From contig CACGED010000012.1 in NCBI GenBank assembly GCA_902571975.1, positions 1-37,632 on the forward strand: a DNA stretch of 37,632 nt, given 5' to 3'. The position numbers and the translations under genes were made by a program. Below are positions 1 through 7,736 of the stretch, one piece after another. Under the pieces are notes generated by a model. The model made no database searches. It had not been told where the DNA came from and saw only the letters and a list, made by a program, of their open reading frames with translations. Each line of letters opens with the position of its first letter. Position 1 is the stretch's first letter. This DNA comes from an uncultured Pelagibacteraceae bacterium (lineage in GTDB: Bacteria; Pseudomonadota; Alphaproteobacteria; Pelagibacterales; Pelagibacteraceae).

Positions 1-717
1 CGCAAAAGCTAAATCATCGAATGTTATCCAAGCGTTATAAATTCCAGTTGTTAATGTATTCACAGAAAAAAAATCTACTGCTCCAAACTCAGCTAGTGTT
101 TCCATTGCTACTAATGATAACCCAGCAACTATTGCTGGTCGCGCTGCAGGTAAGATTATAGAGAAGAATGATTTAATTTTTGAAAACCCTAAATTTTTAC
201 CAAGTTCTATTAAGTTTTGTGATTGATATAAGAATGAAGACCTAGCAAGTATATAGACATATGCATAGAGAGAGAAAGAAATTGATAATATCAAACCAAA
301 CATACCATCAAATTTTGGTATATGTTGATTATACTCCCCATCACCAAATATACTCTTCAATATAGTAAATGCTGTTCCGTAATTATCAAAAAAAGCAAAT
401 AATGAGTATGCATAAATATAGGGAGGAATTGCGAAGGATAGAATTAATGCCCATTTAAAGAAATTTACTCCTGGAAATTTATAAAATGAAACTATGTATG
501 CTGATCCAACCCCTAAAATAAATGTTAAGATTAAAACACCGACTAAAAGTGATAATGAATTTAAGATGTATTCGTATAAAAAAGTATTTTTAAGTATTTC
601 AAAATACCGAGATGTATCCTCAAAAAAACTTAAAGAAACTGTTAAAATAGGTATAATGACTAAGAATGAAATTAATACAGAGCTTAAAAACCATAAATTT
701 AATTTATTTGAAAACAT
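1..717 (-). CDS. fbpB: Iron(III) ABC transporter permease, N-terminal part (runs off left edge)
   Basis: Inner-membrane permease that would move ferric iron delivered by the periplasmic binding protein. The ATG is at 717 on the minus strand and 239 codons stay open to base 1, where the window cuts the gene. FbpB/SfuB-type permeases are usually about 500-560 residues, so this is the first of two homologous halves. Several long hydrophobic segments are visible: one from about residue 9, one from about 55, and others near 90 and 140. Near residues 175-200 there is an EAA-type cytoplasmic loop (ELGKNLGFSKIKSFF followed by LPAARPAI) that normally docks on the ATPase. The gene lies 17 bases after a peroxiredoxin gene and downstream of the iron-binding protein, which supports iron as substrate. 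Another binding-protein-dependent permease is possible, but the neighbour argues for iron. Confidence 0.85.
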   Translation of the reverse strand, partial: MFSNKLNLWFLSSVLISFLVIIPILTVSLSFFEDTSRYFEILKNTFLYEYILNSLSLLVGVLILTFILGVGSAYIVSFYKFPGVNFFKWALILSFAIPPYIYAYSLFAFFDNYGTAFTILKSIFGDGEYNQHIPKFDGMFGLILSISFSLYAYVYILARSSFLYQSQNLIELGKNLGFSKIKSFFSIILPAARPAIVAGLSLVAMETLAEFGAVDFFSVNTLTTGIYNAWITFDDLAFA

Positions 718-734
718 TTAAAAACTAATATTTT

Positions 735-1277
735 TTATTTTTTTTCTGAGAGGTATTTAATACAATTATCTGGAGTTGTCTCGATGTAAGGATCATCATC
801 TGAGCCATCATTATTTATACCAGGTTCTTGCCACCATTTTTCAACAATTCCATTATTAATTATGGCCATATATCTCCAACTTCTTTGACCAAATCCATTA
901 TGATCTTTGGAAACTAGCATACCCATAAATTTAGTAAAAAGTCCTGAACCATCAGGTATAAGTTTGATATTTTTAATTTGTAATTTTTCTGCCCATGCGT
1001 TCATTGTGTAAGAGTCGTTAACTGAACAGCAGTATATTTCATCAATTCCAAGCTCTTTTAGCTTCAAATAATTAGTCTCAAAACCTGGCAGCTGTTGAGA
1101 AGAACATGTAGGCGTAAATGCACCAGGGAGGCTAAAAATTATAACTCTTTTTCCATTAAAATAATCATCGGTAGACTTATCGACCCATTTTCCACCTATA
1201 GGACATTCATTGAGGGATGATGAGCTGTCTCCTTCTCTTGTTTTAAAAATTACTTTAGGTATTTGAAGTCCAATCAT
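735..1277 (-). CDS. Peroxiredoxin (Prx5 / AhpC-TSA family)
   Basis: Thiol peroxidase that reduces hydrogen peroxide or organic peroxides in the cytoplasm. The 180-residue protein has the Prx5-type active-site motif PGAFTPTCS, with the peroxidatic Cys at residue 58. The usual downstream elements FxxxY and VNDSYTMNAWA follow. A C-terminal segment rich in Asp (around residues 155-165) resembles marine alphaproteobacterial members. Cys83 and Cys84 are candidates for resolving cysteines, but I cannot tell which acts. It sits between the iron-binding protein and the iron permease on the same strand, 17 bases before the permease, with a hairpin terminator upstream. Peroxide defence next to iron uptake makes sense because imported iron drives Fenton chemistry; joint regulation is inferred, not shown. 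Confidence 0.92.
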   Translation of the reverse strand: MIGLQIPKVIFKTREGDSSSSLNECPIGGKWVDKSTDDYFNGKRVIIFSLPGAFTPTCSSQQLPGFETNYLKLKELGIDEIYCCSVNDSYTMNAWAEKLQIKNIKLIPDGSGLFTKFMGMLVSKDHNGFGQRSWRYMAIINNGIVEKWWQEPGINNDGSDDDPYIETTPDNCIKYLSEKK

Positions 1278-1300
1278 GTGATTAATTTTTTTGTTTAATT

Positions 1301-1333
1301 AAAAGTGCCTACGAAGGATACATAGGCACTTTT
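1301..1333 (-). terminator. Hairpin terminator between iron-binding protein unit and peroxiredoxin
   Basis: A perfect 11-base inverted repeat: AAAAGTGCCTA at 1301-1311 and TAGGCACTTTT at 1323-1333, with an 11-base loop. Read on the minus strand, the 3' arm ends in UUUU and is followed by an A/U-rich stretch. It lies after the binding-protein gene and the small ORF and 24 bases before the peroxiredoxin start. Partial read-through would let binding protein be made in excess over the permease. The repeat is symmetrical, so strand is assigned from gene direction. Confidence 0.7.
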
Positions 1334-1344
1334 ATCAAGAAAAG

Positions 1345-1494
1345 TCAGATATTGAATACTTTTGAAATGTGCGGAAAATCTTTAGTACTTATCTCTGAGA
1401 TTTTTCTATTATTTATTCTTTTATTAATTTTTTTACACTCCTCAGCACAAGGTTTACATGGCTGGGCTGATTTATTTAAATTAATATCAGACAT
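1345..1494 (-). CDS. Small Cys-rich protein, 49 residues, unknown function
   Basis: Short ORF wedged between the iron-binding protein stop (1518) and the terminator hairpin (1301-1333). A longer reading to 1527 would use TTG and overlap the upstream gene; the ATG at 1494 is preferred. The 49-residue product carries a CxxCxxxC cluster (CKPCAEEC) near residue 12, followed by a lysine- and asparagine-rich helix-like stretch. The cluster could bind iron, iron-sulphur or zinc, which would suit the iron-uptake context, but that is inference. The opposite strand also shows an open frame here, so coding status is unproven. I do not recognise a family. Confidence 0.45.
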   Translation of the reverse strand: MSDINLNKSAQPCKPCAEECKKINKRINNRKISEISTKDFPHISKVFNI

Positions 1495-1517
1495 AAATTT
1501 TTTTTTAATCTTCAATG

Positions 1518-2546
1518 TTATTTCCAACCAGCAGCTGTCATTACTTCTAGTGCATCTGCTTGTTTTTTACCATAACTAGCAACACTTGTTGTTAGATCTT
1601 GTTTAAAATCTAATCCCAAGTTGTTTACTACTAATGGACTAGGTGAAACACCACTTATCATTGGAAACTCAAATGTATTATTTGTAAAGTGTTCTTGAGA
1701 TTCTGCTGATAATAGGAAATCAACAAGTGCAATTGCGTTAGCTTTATTTGGAGCACCTTTAACTAAAGCAGCACAACTAATATTCATGTGAGCTCCTCTG
1801 TCATTTTGATTAGGGAAAAATGCTTTAACTTTTTTTGCAGCTTCTTGTTGCTCTGGACCTTTATTACCTGAAAGCATCAATGCTAAGTAATACGTATTAG
1901 CAACTGCAATGTCAGCTTCACCAGCCGCTACTGCCATGATTTGTGCTCTATCATTTCCTTTTGGATCTCTTGCCATATTAGCAACAACACCTTTTGCCCA
2001 TTCAGCTGTAGCTTTTTTTCCATTGTTCTTTACTAATGAGGCTACAAGTGATTTGTTATAAATGTTGCTTGATGCTCTAATTACTAATCTACCTTTCCAT
2101 TTAGGATCAGCTAGACCTTCATATGTCATTCCAGATAGCTCAGCACCTGTAACTCTTTCAGGAGAGTAGTAAATAATTCTAGCTCTTTTTGCTACTCCAA
2201 CCCAGTGAGTTGTTCTAAAACTTTTTGGAACTTGTGATTTAATTGTTGATGATACTAAACCTGATTCTGTCATACCTTTTGCTTGAAAAGCACCACATCT
2301 TCCAGCATCAGCTGTTATATAAAGATCAGCAGCTGAATCAGCGCCTTCTTCGATCATTCTTTTCTCTAGTGCACCAGATTTACCGTTAATTAAATTAACT
2401 TTAATTCCAGTTGCAGCTGTAAACTTTCCGTAAAGCTCAGCGTCGGCCTTATAATGTCTTGCATTAAAGATATTTACCTCATTTGCTATTGCGAAAGTCG
2501 ATACAAACAAGGATAAAATTAGTGCAGAAATTGTTATTTTTTTCAT
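1518..2546 (-). CDS. fbpA: Iron(III) ABC transporter periplasmic binding protein
   Basis: Captures ferric iron in the periplasm and hands it to the permease. The 342-residue length fits FbpA/SfuA/FutA proteins. Residues 1-21 form a signal peptide (MKKITIS, hydrophobic core, cleavage after AIA). The mature part starts with the family motif VNIFNARHY. Candidate iron-binding tyrosines are the paired YY in ANTYY (about residues 219-223) and others near the hinge. The ATG at 2546 is preceded by a purine-rich GAGAGA on the minus strand. Two Fur-type palindromes overlap its promoter, which supports iron-repressed expression and the choice of iron over other metals. The permease lies further down the same strand, separated by a small ORF, a terminator and a peroxiredoxin. 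Confidence 0.93.
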   Translation of the reverse strand: MKKITISALILSLFVSTFAIANEVNIFNARHYKADAELYGKFTAATGIKVNLINGKSGALEKRMIEEGADSAADLYITADAGRCGAFQAKGMTESGLVSSTIKSQVPKSFRTTHWVGVAKRARIIYYSPERVTGAELSGMTYEGLADPKWKGRLVIRASSNIYNKSLVASLVKNNGKKATAEWAKGVVANMARDPKGNDRAQIMAVAAGEADIAVANTYYLALMLSGNKGPEQQEAAKKVKAFFPNQNDRGAHMNISCAALVKGAPNKANAIALVDFLLSAESQEHFTNNTFEFPMISGVSPSPLVVNNLGLDFKQDLTTSVASYGKKQADALEVMTAAGWK

Positions 2547-2575
2547 TAATCTCTCTCTATGTTAATTGTTTATTA

Positions 2576-2604
2576 TTTATAATGGTTCTGAGAATTATTC
2601 TCAA
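2576..2604 (-). promoter_or_regulatory. Sigma-70-type promoter of the iron-binding protein gene
   Basis: On the minus strand a -35 TTGAGA (2604-2599) and a -10 TATAAA (2581-2576) are separated by exactly 17 bases. Transcription would start near 2569, leaving a leader of about two dozen bases before the ATG at 2546. The match is good for an AT-rich genome where TATAAA alone is common; spacing, -35 quality and overlap with Fur-type palindromes make it credible. Confidence 0.65.
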
Positions 2605-2619
2605 TGATAATGATTATCA
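2589..2619. promoter_or_regulatory. Tandem Fur-type operator (two 7-1-7 palindromes)
   Basis: Two perfect 7-1-7 inverted repeats stand one base apart: TGAGAAT-T-ATTCTCA at 2589-2603 and TGATAAT-G-ATTATCA at 2605-2619. The second equals the classical Fur core TGATAATnATTATCA. The first fills most of the -35/-10 spacer of the binding-protein promoter and the second lies just upstream of the -35, so a bound repressor would block RNA polymerase. Fur is the obvious candidate; a related family member recognising the same sequence cannot be excluded. Confidence 0.85.
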
Positions 2620-2662
2620 ATCTCAATATTGCCGCACCAAAAAACTTATTTTTATTGATATT

Positions 2663-3553
2663 TTAGGACTTAAATTCTGAAATTTTACTATAAAGGAAAT
2701 TCCTAAAGATTGTTACCCTGGCAACATTTTTAAGAGATTCAGGAAATACGAAGTGAGCTTCGGTTATAGGCCCCTCAACTTTAGGTAGTATTTTTATTAC
2801 ATTGCTTGATAAAGAAACAATATAATCAGGAAGAGCAGCTAGACCTACGCCACTTTCTACAGCCAAAAGTAGTCCCATTACACTATTTACTTTCATAGCT
2901 GACTTTCTCTTCTTGTTGTCTTTCATACCAAGTTTTAATGCCCAATCAGGATTAAATACAGGAGATGGTGCACCTCTGCCAAATGAAATAAACTTATGCT
3001 TATTTAAATCAGCAATAGTTTTTGGCATACCATATTTTTCTAAATATTTTGTAGATCCATAAATATGATAATTAATATCCATCAGTTTTCTTTGAATATA
3101 ATTAAGCTGTTTTGGTCTTCTCATAAATATTCCAATATCAGCTTGCCTTGTACTTAAATCTAACTCCTTATCGTCAAAAATTAACTCTACCTCGATTTCA
3201 GGATTTAACTCCATAAATTCTTGAATTCTTGGTGTTAACCAATGAGTTCCAAAACTTCTAACCGTGGTAATAGTTAATTTTCCAGTCGGTTTATGTTTTT
3301 GATCTCCTAAAGTTGTTTCAACCTCTTTAAGTTTACTTATAACTTCATGTGCAGTTTTATAAACATATTCACCATTTTCCGTAAGTGTTAACCCTCTTGC
3401 ATGTCTTTCGAAAAGCTTTACTTTTAAATCTTCTTCTAAAGATTGAATTTGTCTACTTATTGCAGATTGGCTTAGATTAAGAATTACAGTAGCACTTGTG
3501 AAACTACCAGCTTCAGCAACTGCATGAAAAATTTTTAATTTATCCCAATCCAT
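2663..3553 (-). CDS. LysR-family transcriptional regulator
   Basis: DNA-binding regulator of 296 residues, the usual length of the family. The N-terminal winged helix-turn-helix spans about residues 1-60: it starts MDWDKLKIFHAVAEAGSFTS, with the recognition helix around LSQSAISRQI. An effector-binding domain of periplasmic-binding-protein type follows from about residue 90. Its ATG overlaps the stop of the AcuI-like reductase by one base (TAATG at 3553), so the two are probably co-transcribed and the regulator may sense a metabolite of that pathway. It is followed by about 115 bases containing the iron-uptake promoter. No effector can be named from sequence. Confidence 0.93.
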   Translation of the reverse strand: MDWDKLKIFHAVAEAGSFTSATVILNLSQSAISRQIQSLEEDLKVKLFERHARGLTLTENGEYVYKTAHEVISKLKEVETTLGDQKHKPTGKLTITTVRSFGTHWLTPRIQEFMELNPEIEVELIFDDKELDLSTRQADIGIFMRRPKQLNYIQRKLMDINYHIYGSTKYLEKYGMPKTIADLNKHKFISFGRGAPSPVFNPDWALKLGMKDNKKRKSAMKVNSVMGLLLAVESGVGLAALPDYIVSLSSNVIKILPKVEGPITEAHFVFPESLKNVARVTIFRNFLYSKISEFKS

Positions 3554-4557
3554 TATTTGTTTACATTCACTAGAATTTTATTTTTTAATTTTCCTTCAAG
3601 CATTTCCGGAAATACATTCAAAAGCTCCTCAAGCCCAACTGTTTTAATTGATTTTTCAATAATGCTAAAATCTACTAAATTTGGTACTTCGCCCCAAACA
3701 AATTCTTTTCTTTTGTTGCTTACATTAACTGAATCTACACCCCATAGTTTTACGGCTCTGATATAAAAAGGAACAACAGATGTGTTTAATTTATTAGTTC
3801 CGCTGGCATTACCACAGACAGCTACAATTCCTTTTAATCTTGTCTGTGAAATTGCATTTGCCAGTATATTTCCTCCTACAGTATCAACAACACCATCCCA
3901 AGTACCTTTGCCAATTAATCTTGGCTCGCCTTCAAATTCTTTACGATCAAGAACCGTTTTTGCCCCTAATTCCTTTAAATACTCAGCTTTTTCTGGTTTA
4001 CCGGTGATTGCAGTTACATTGCATCCCATTTTAGATAAAATATTTACAGCAACCATCCCTACTCCACCTGTTGAACCTGTTACAAGAACATCGTTAACTT
4101 TACTTTGAAGTAATAATTCTTCTTTTGCTTTTACAGCAAATGCGCACAACATTGCTGTAAAGCCTGCAGTACCCATCATCATTGCTTGCTTTAAATCAAT
4201 GCCTGAAGGTTTCTTTATAAGAAACTCTTTTTTAACTCTTGCATATTGAGAGAAACCTCCATGATATAATTCTCCAACTCTGCAACCAGTAAGTATTACC
4301 TCATCACCTTCTTTAAATTCTTCTGACTTACTTTCTGCTACTGTACCTGAAAAATCAATTCCAGGAATTCTTGGAAACTCTTTTACTAATTTTGCACCAT
4401 CTTTTAAAATTAAAGCATCTTTATAATTTAAGTCAGAGTATTGTATTTTAACTAAAACTTCACCCTCGTTTAAAAAATCGAAATTTAGTTCTTTAATTTC
4501 TCGAGAAAAATTTTCACCATCCTGGTTTATAACCAGAGCTTTGAAAGTTTCAGACAT
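3553..4557 (-). CDS. acuI: Acrylyl-CoA reductase-type oxidoreductase (AcuI/YhdH, MDR family)
   Basis: NADPH-dependent medium-chain reductase of 334 residues. AcuI converts acryloyl-CoA to propionyl-CoA, a detoxifying step after cleavage of dimethylsulfoniopropionate (DMSP). Visible features are the GroES-like N-terminal half with SDLNYKDAL and FPRIPGIDFSGTV, and the Rossmann segment VTGSTGGVGMVAVNIL near residues 158-173. The YhdH/AcuI-type region WGVDSVN lies near residue 270. The zinc ligands of alcohol dehydrogenases are absent, as expected for this subgroup. It is translationally coupled to the LysR gene that follows. No DMSP lyase gene is in the window, so the DMSP link rests on the family only; a general quinone or enoyl reductase role is the alternative. 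Confidence 0.82.
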   Translation of the reverse strand: MSETFKALVINQDGENFSREIKELNFDFLNEGEVLVKIQYSDLNYKDALILKDGAKLVKEFPRIPGIDFSGTVAESKSEEFKEGDEVILTGCRVGELYHGGFSQYARVKKEFLIKKPSGIDLKQAMMMGTAGFTAMLCAFAVKAKEELLLQSKVNDVLVTGSTGGVGMVAVNILSKMGCNVTAITGKPEKAEYLKELGAKTVLDRKEFEGEPRLIGKGTWDGVVDTVGGNILANAISQTRLKGIVAVCGNASGTNKLNTSVVPFYIRAVKLWGVDSVNVSNKRKEFVWGEVPNLVDFSIIEKSIKTVGLEELLNVFPEMLEGKLKNKILVNVNK

Positions 4558-4570
4558 GTATAATTAAACT

Positions 4571-5173
4571 CTATTTTGCAATAAATCGCAAATATCTATT
4601 CTGATAACTAAGATCGTCTTTAAATTGACCTAAATAAAAGTTAGTTACAGTTGTAGCTTGTTCCTTTTTAATACCTCGCATCGTCATGCACTGGTGAGTT
4701 GAGTCAATTGTTACTGCAACGCCTTTTGCGTCTAATGATTCCATTAATGTATTTGCGATTTGAACTGTTAATCTTTCCTGTGTTTGAAGTCTTTTTGAAA
4801 AAACTTCCACAACTCTTGCAATTTTACTTAGTCCAACAACTCTCTCATTTGGAATATAAGCAACATGTGCGATACCAATAATAGGTGCCATATGATGTTC
4901 GCAGTGACTTTGTACAGAAATATTTTTTTGAACTACCATATCGCTGTAGCCTTCAACATCCCCAAAAGTTTTGCTTAAAATTTCTTTAGGATCCTCTTTA
5001 TAACCTTTAAAGTACTCTTTGAATGCTTTCGTAACTCTTTTTGGAGTTTCTAATAAACCTTCTCTAGATGGATCTTCACCAAGCCATTTTAAGATTTTAA
5101 CAAACGCTTCACGTGCCTCTTCATCTGTTACAACATCAGTATTTTTGTTATTTTCGTTTTTTACTAATTTCAT
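4571..5173 (-). CDS. folE: GTP cyclohydrolase I
   Basis: Makes 7,8-dihydroneopterin triphosphate from GTP, the first step of folate and pterin synthesis in the cytoplasm. The 200-residue length is typical. The zinc ligands are visible as Cys91 and His94 in SHCEHHMAP and Cys162 in THQCMTMRG. The signature GLSKIARVVEVFSKRLQTQE lies at about residues 114-133. The N-terminal 15 residues are charged and variable; the ATG at 5173 is the only good start before the conserved part. It lies 13 bases after the AcuI-like gene's start codon and is divergent from hisI. In this locus its product feeds the folate used by the many THF-dependent enzymes. Confidence 0.96.
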   Translation of the reverse strand: MKLVKNENNKNTDVVTDEEAREAFVKILKWLGEDPSREGLLETPKRVTKAFKEYFKGYKEDPKEILSKTFGDVEGYSDMVVQKNISVQSHCEHHMAPIIGIAHVAYIPNERVVGLSKIARVVEVFSKRLQTQERLTVQIANTLMESLDAKGVAVTIDSTHQCMTMRGIKKEQATTVTNFYLGQFKDDLSYQNRYLRFIAK

Positions 5174-5253
5174 GATGGGTTTTTATATATATAAATCCTT
5201 AATTTTAAAATATTTAATATATTCAGTAATATGTTAGATATTGCGACTTATAT

Positions 5254-5721
5254 ATGTTTAAAAAAAGAGAAAATGTCGCTGATATAGAGGAAGGTAACCT
5301 ATTATCTCCAAAATTCGATAATGATGGTTTAATCCCTGTAATTACAACTTGTGCAGAAACCAAAGAGATTCTAATGCACGGTCATATGAATGTTGAAGCT
5401 TTAAAATTAACAATAGAAACAAAAGAAGCTCACTACTGGAGCAGGTCTAGAAAAGAAATTTGGCACAAAGGAAAAACTAGTGGCTTTACTCAAAAAGTTA
5501 AAGAAATAAGAATTGATGATGACCAAGATGCAGTTTGGATCACTGTAGATATTGGTGATGGTGCAAGTTGTCATGTTGGTTATAGATCATGTTTTTATCG
5601 ATCAGTTCCAATGGGTGAAATTGAAAATGGACGTAAAGTAGAAATGAAATTTGAAGAAGAAAAGAAAAAATTCGATCCAGAAGTTGTTTATAAAGGACAA
5701 CCTAATCCTACTAAAATTTAA
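5254..5721 (+). CDS. hisI: Phosphoribosyl-AMP cyclohydrolase
   Basis: Third step of histidine synthesis: opens the adenine ring of phosphoribosyl-AMP. The 155-residue protein has the family landmarks LMHGHMNVEAL, HYWSRSRKEIWHKGKTSG and GASCHVGYRSCFYRS, the latter holding two of the three zinc-binding Cys. It has no HisE domain, as is usual in alphaproteobacteria. The motif normally written DCDxD reads DDDQD here, so the third expected zinc Cys is an Asp. It is followed with one-base overlap by a DUF2237 gene and is divergent from folE across an 80-base spacer. Confidence 0.93.
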   Translation: MFKKRENVADIEEGNLLSPKFDNDGLIPVITTCAETKEILMHGHMNVEALKLTIETKEAHYWSRSRKEIWHKGKTSGFTQKVKEIRIDDDQDAVWITVDIGDGASCHVGYRSCFYRSVPMGEIENGRKVEMKFEEEKKKFDPEVVYKGQPNPTKI

Positions 5722-6095
5722 TGAGTGAAGCTCAAAAAAATGTTCTTGGAGAAGATCTTGAAGAATGTTCTAAAAATCCATTAACTGGTTGGTTCAGAGA
5801 TGGTTGTTGTAACACAGATGAAAACGATCGAGGTTTACATACAGTTTGTGTAAAAGTTAATGATGAATTTTTAGAATGGTGTAAAGAGGCTGGTAACGAT
5901 TTAATAACGCCTCATCCTGAATTTGGTTTTCCTGGATTGATTGATGGAGATAACTGGTGTGTATGTGCCAGTTGGGTTGCAAGAGCTTTGGAAGCAGGAA
6001 TTGGATGCTCTATATATTTAAAAAAAACTCACGTTAACACCTTGAAGTTAGTGCCAATTGAAACTTTAAAAAAGTTTGCAATAGATCTTTCTTAG
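5721..6095 (+). CDS. DUF2237 family protein
   Basis: Conserved protein of 124 residues with no known activity. The family pattern is clear: NVLGEDLEECSKNPLTGWFRDGCC near the start, then HTVCVKVNDEFLEW, GNDLITPHPEFGFPGL, and GDNWCVCASWVARA. Conserved cysteines (about residues 16, 29, 30, 41, 74, 76) suggest metal binding or a structural role. The start codon overlaps the hisI stop by one base (TAATG at 5721), which fixes the start and implies co-expression. Its stop TAG abuts the stop of the convergent ETF-QO gene in the palindrome TAGCTA. I cannot assign a reaction. Confidence 0.9.
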   Translation: MSEAQKNVLGEDLEECSKNPLTGWFRDGCCNTDENDRGLHTVCVKVNDEFLEWCKEAGNDLITPHPEFGFPGLIDGDNWCVCASWVARALEAGIGCSIYLKKTHVNTLKLVPIETLKKFAIDLS

Positions 6096-7715
6096 CTACA
6101 TATTTCCGTACTTAGGTCCACCTCCACCCTCTGGAGTAACCCATGTAATATTTTGTGACGGCTCTTTTATATCGCAAGTTTTACAATGAATACAATTTTG
6201 AGAATTAATCACAAATTTCTCAACATCATTTTCTCTTTGAACCTCATAAACTCCAACTGGGCAGTATCTTTGCGCAGGCTCATCGTATTTACCTAAAGTA
6301 TATTTTATTGGTAAATCTTTATCTTTAAGTCGAAGATGTACTGGCTGATTTTCAGCATGATTAGTTCCTGTTAGATAGACTGAACTAGTTTTATCAAATG
6401 TAATGACATTATCTGGTTTTGGATAATCTATTTTTGGCATTTCACTTGCTGGTTTTAAAGTTTCGTGATCAGCATGTTTGTGTTTTAGTGTAAATGGCAA
6501 TCTTCCTTTAAATAAAATTTGATCAATCCCTGTAAATATTATTCCAAGAATTAAACCCCAGCTAAAGCTAGGTTTAACATTTCTAGCCTCATATAACTCT
6601 TTATAAACCCAACTTTTTTTGAATTTATCCTCATAAATAGATAATTCTTTGCTAGATTTTATGTGATCAATAATAGTTTCTGCTGCAATCATTCCACTTT
6701 TCATTGCAGTATGTGATCCTTTAATTTTTGGCATGTTTAATGTACCAGCATCACAACCAACTAATAACGCACCTGGCATAAACATCTTGGGTAGACTTTG
6801 AAAACCTCCTTCTATAAGTGCTCTTGCTCCAAATGATATTCTTTTACCACCTTCTAATATTGATTTAATTGCAGGATGAGTTTTAAATTTTTGAAATTCA
6901 TCAAATGGTGAAAGATGAGGATTTTTATAATCAAGACCGATGACATATCCTAAAAAAATTTGTTTATTTTCCGCATGATAAACAAAACTTCCCCCGTAGG
7001 TGCTATTATCTAATGGCCAACCTGCTGTATGCATCACTAGACCTTCGTCGTGATTTTCTTCTTTTAATTCCCAAATTTCTTTAAATCCAATTCCATACTG
7101 TTGTGGATCTTTTCCTTTATCTAAATCAAATTTTTTGATTAATTCTTTTCCTAAATGTCCTCTACACCCTTCAGCAAAAACTGTAACTTTTGCATGAAGT
7201 TCCATTCCCGGTTCATAACCGTCTTTTTTATTTCCTTCTTTATCTAAACCCATATCTTGAGTTGCAACACCTTTAACAGAACCATCGTCATTATATAAAA
7301 CTTCACTTGCAGGAAAACCTGGGAATATTTCAACTCCAAGACTTTCAGCTTGCTCTGCTAACCATCTACATAAATTAGCAAGACTAATAATATAATTGTT
7401 ATGATTTTGTTGCACTTTAGGTAATAACCAAGTTGGCCAACTTATTTTTTTTGTCTTACCTAGAAATAGAAACTTTTCTTTATTAACTTTAGTTTTAATT
7501 GGTGGATTAAAATCTTTCCAATTTGGCAATAGTTCATCTAAGGCTCGTGTTTCAAACACGTTCCCGGATAAAATATGTGCACCTATTTCAGATGCTTTTT
7601 CTAAAAGGCAGACATTAATATCTGGATTTAACTGCTTTAATTTTATTGCAGTTGAAAGTCCCGATGGTCCGCCACCTACGATTACAACATCGTATTCCAT
7701 CACTTCTCTGGACAT
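6096..7715 (-). CDS. etfQO: Electron transfer flavoprotein-ubiquinone oxidoreductase
   Basis: Membrane-attached iron-sulphur flavoprotein that passes electrons from reduced ETF to ubiquinone. The 539-residue length fits. The FAD-binding motif GGGPSG is at residues 14-19. The C-terminal 4Fe-4S site is shown by a Cys in RYCPVGVYEV and three Cys in NCIHCKTCDIKEPSQNI, followed by the conserved WVTPEGGGGPKY end. The ATG at 7715 is used, but the Met at residue 6 could also start. It is the last gene of a same-strand group of dimethylglycine dehydrogenase, ETF beta and ETF alpha, so the electron path from demethylation to the respiratory chain is encoded together. Confidence 0.97.
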   Translation of the reverse strand: MSREVMEYDVVIVGGGPSGLSTAIKLKQLNPDINVCLLEKASEIGAHILSGNVFETRALDELLPNWKDFNPPIKTKVNKEKFLFLGKTKKISWPTWLLPKVQQNHNNYIISLANLCRWLAEQAESLGVEIFPGFPASEVLYNDDGSVKGVATQDMGLDKEGNKKDGYEPGMELHAKVTVFAEGCRGHLGKELIKKFDLDKGKDPQQYGIGFKEIWELKEENHDEGLVMHTAGWPLDNSTYGGSFVYHAENKQIFLGYVIGLDYKNPHLSPFDEFQKFKTHPAIKSILEGGKRISFGARALIEGGFQSLPKMFMPGALLVGCDAGTLNMPKIKGSHTAMKSGMIAAETIIDHIKSSKELSIYEDKFKKSWVYKELYEARNVKPSFSWGLILGIIFTGIDQILFKGRLPFTLKHKHADHETLKPASEMPKIDYPKPDNVITFDKTSSVYLTGTNHAENQPVHLRLKDKDLPIKYTLGKYDEPAQRYCPVGVYEVQRENDVEKFVINSQNCIHCKTCDIKEPSQNITWVTPEGGGGPKYGNM

Positions 7716-7736
7716 GCTAATTTCTTACAGTATTTG

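Noticed and set aside
494..721. Plus-strand open frame of 75 codons near the left edge
   Set aside because: It lies wholly opposite the iron permease gene, whose minus-strand frame is open for 239 codons with clear membrane segments and an EAA loop.
1352..1579. Plus-strand hydrophobic open frame of 75 codons
   Set aside because: It runs antisense across the end of the iron-binding protein gene and the small Cys ORF; its hydrophobicity comes from the AT-rich complement of Lys/Asn codons.
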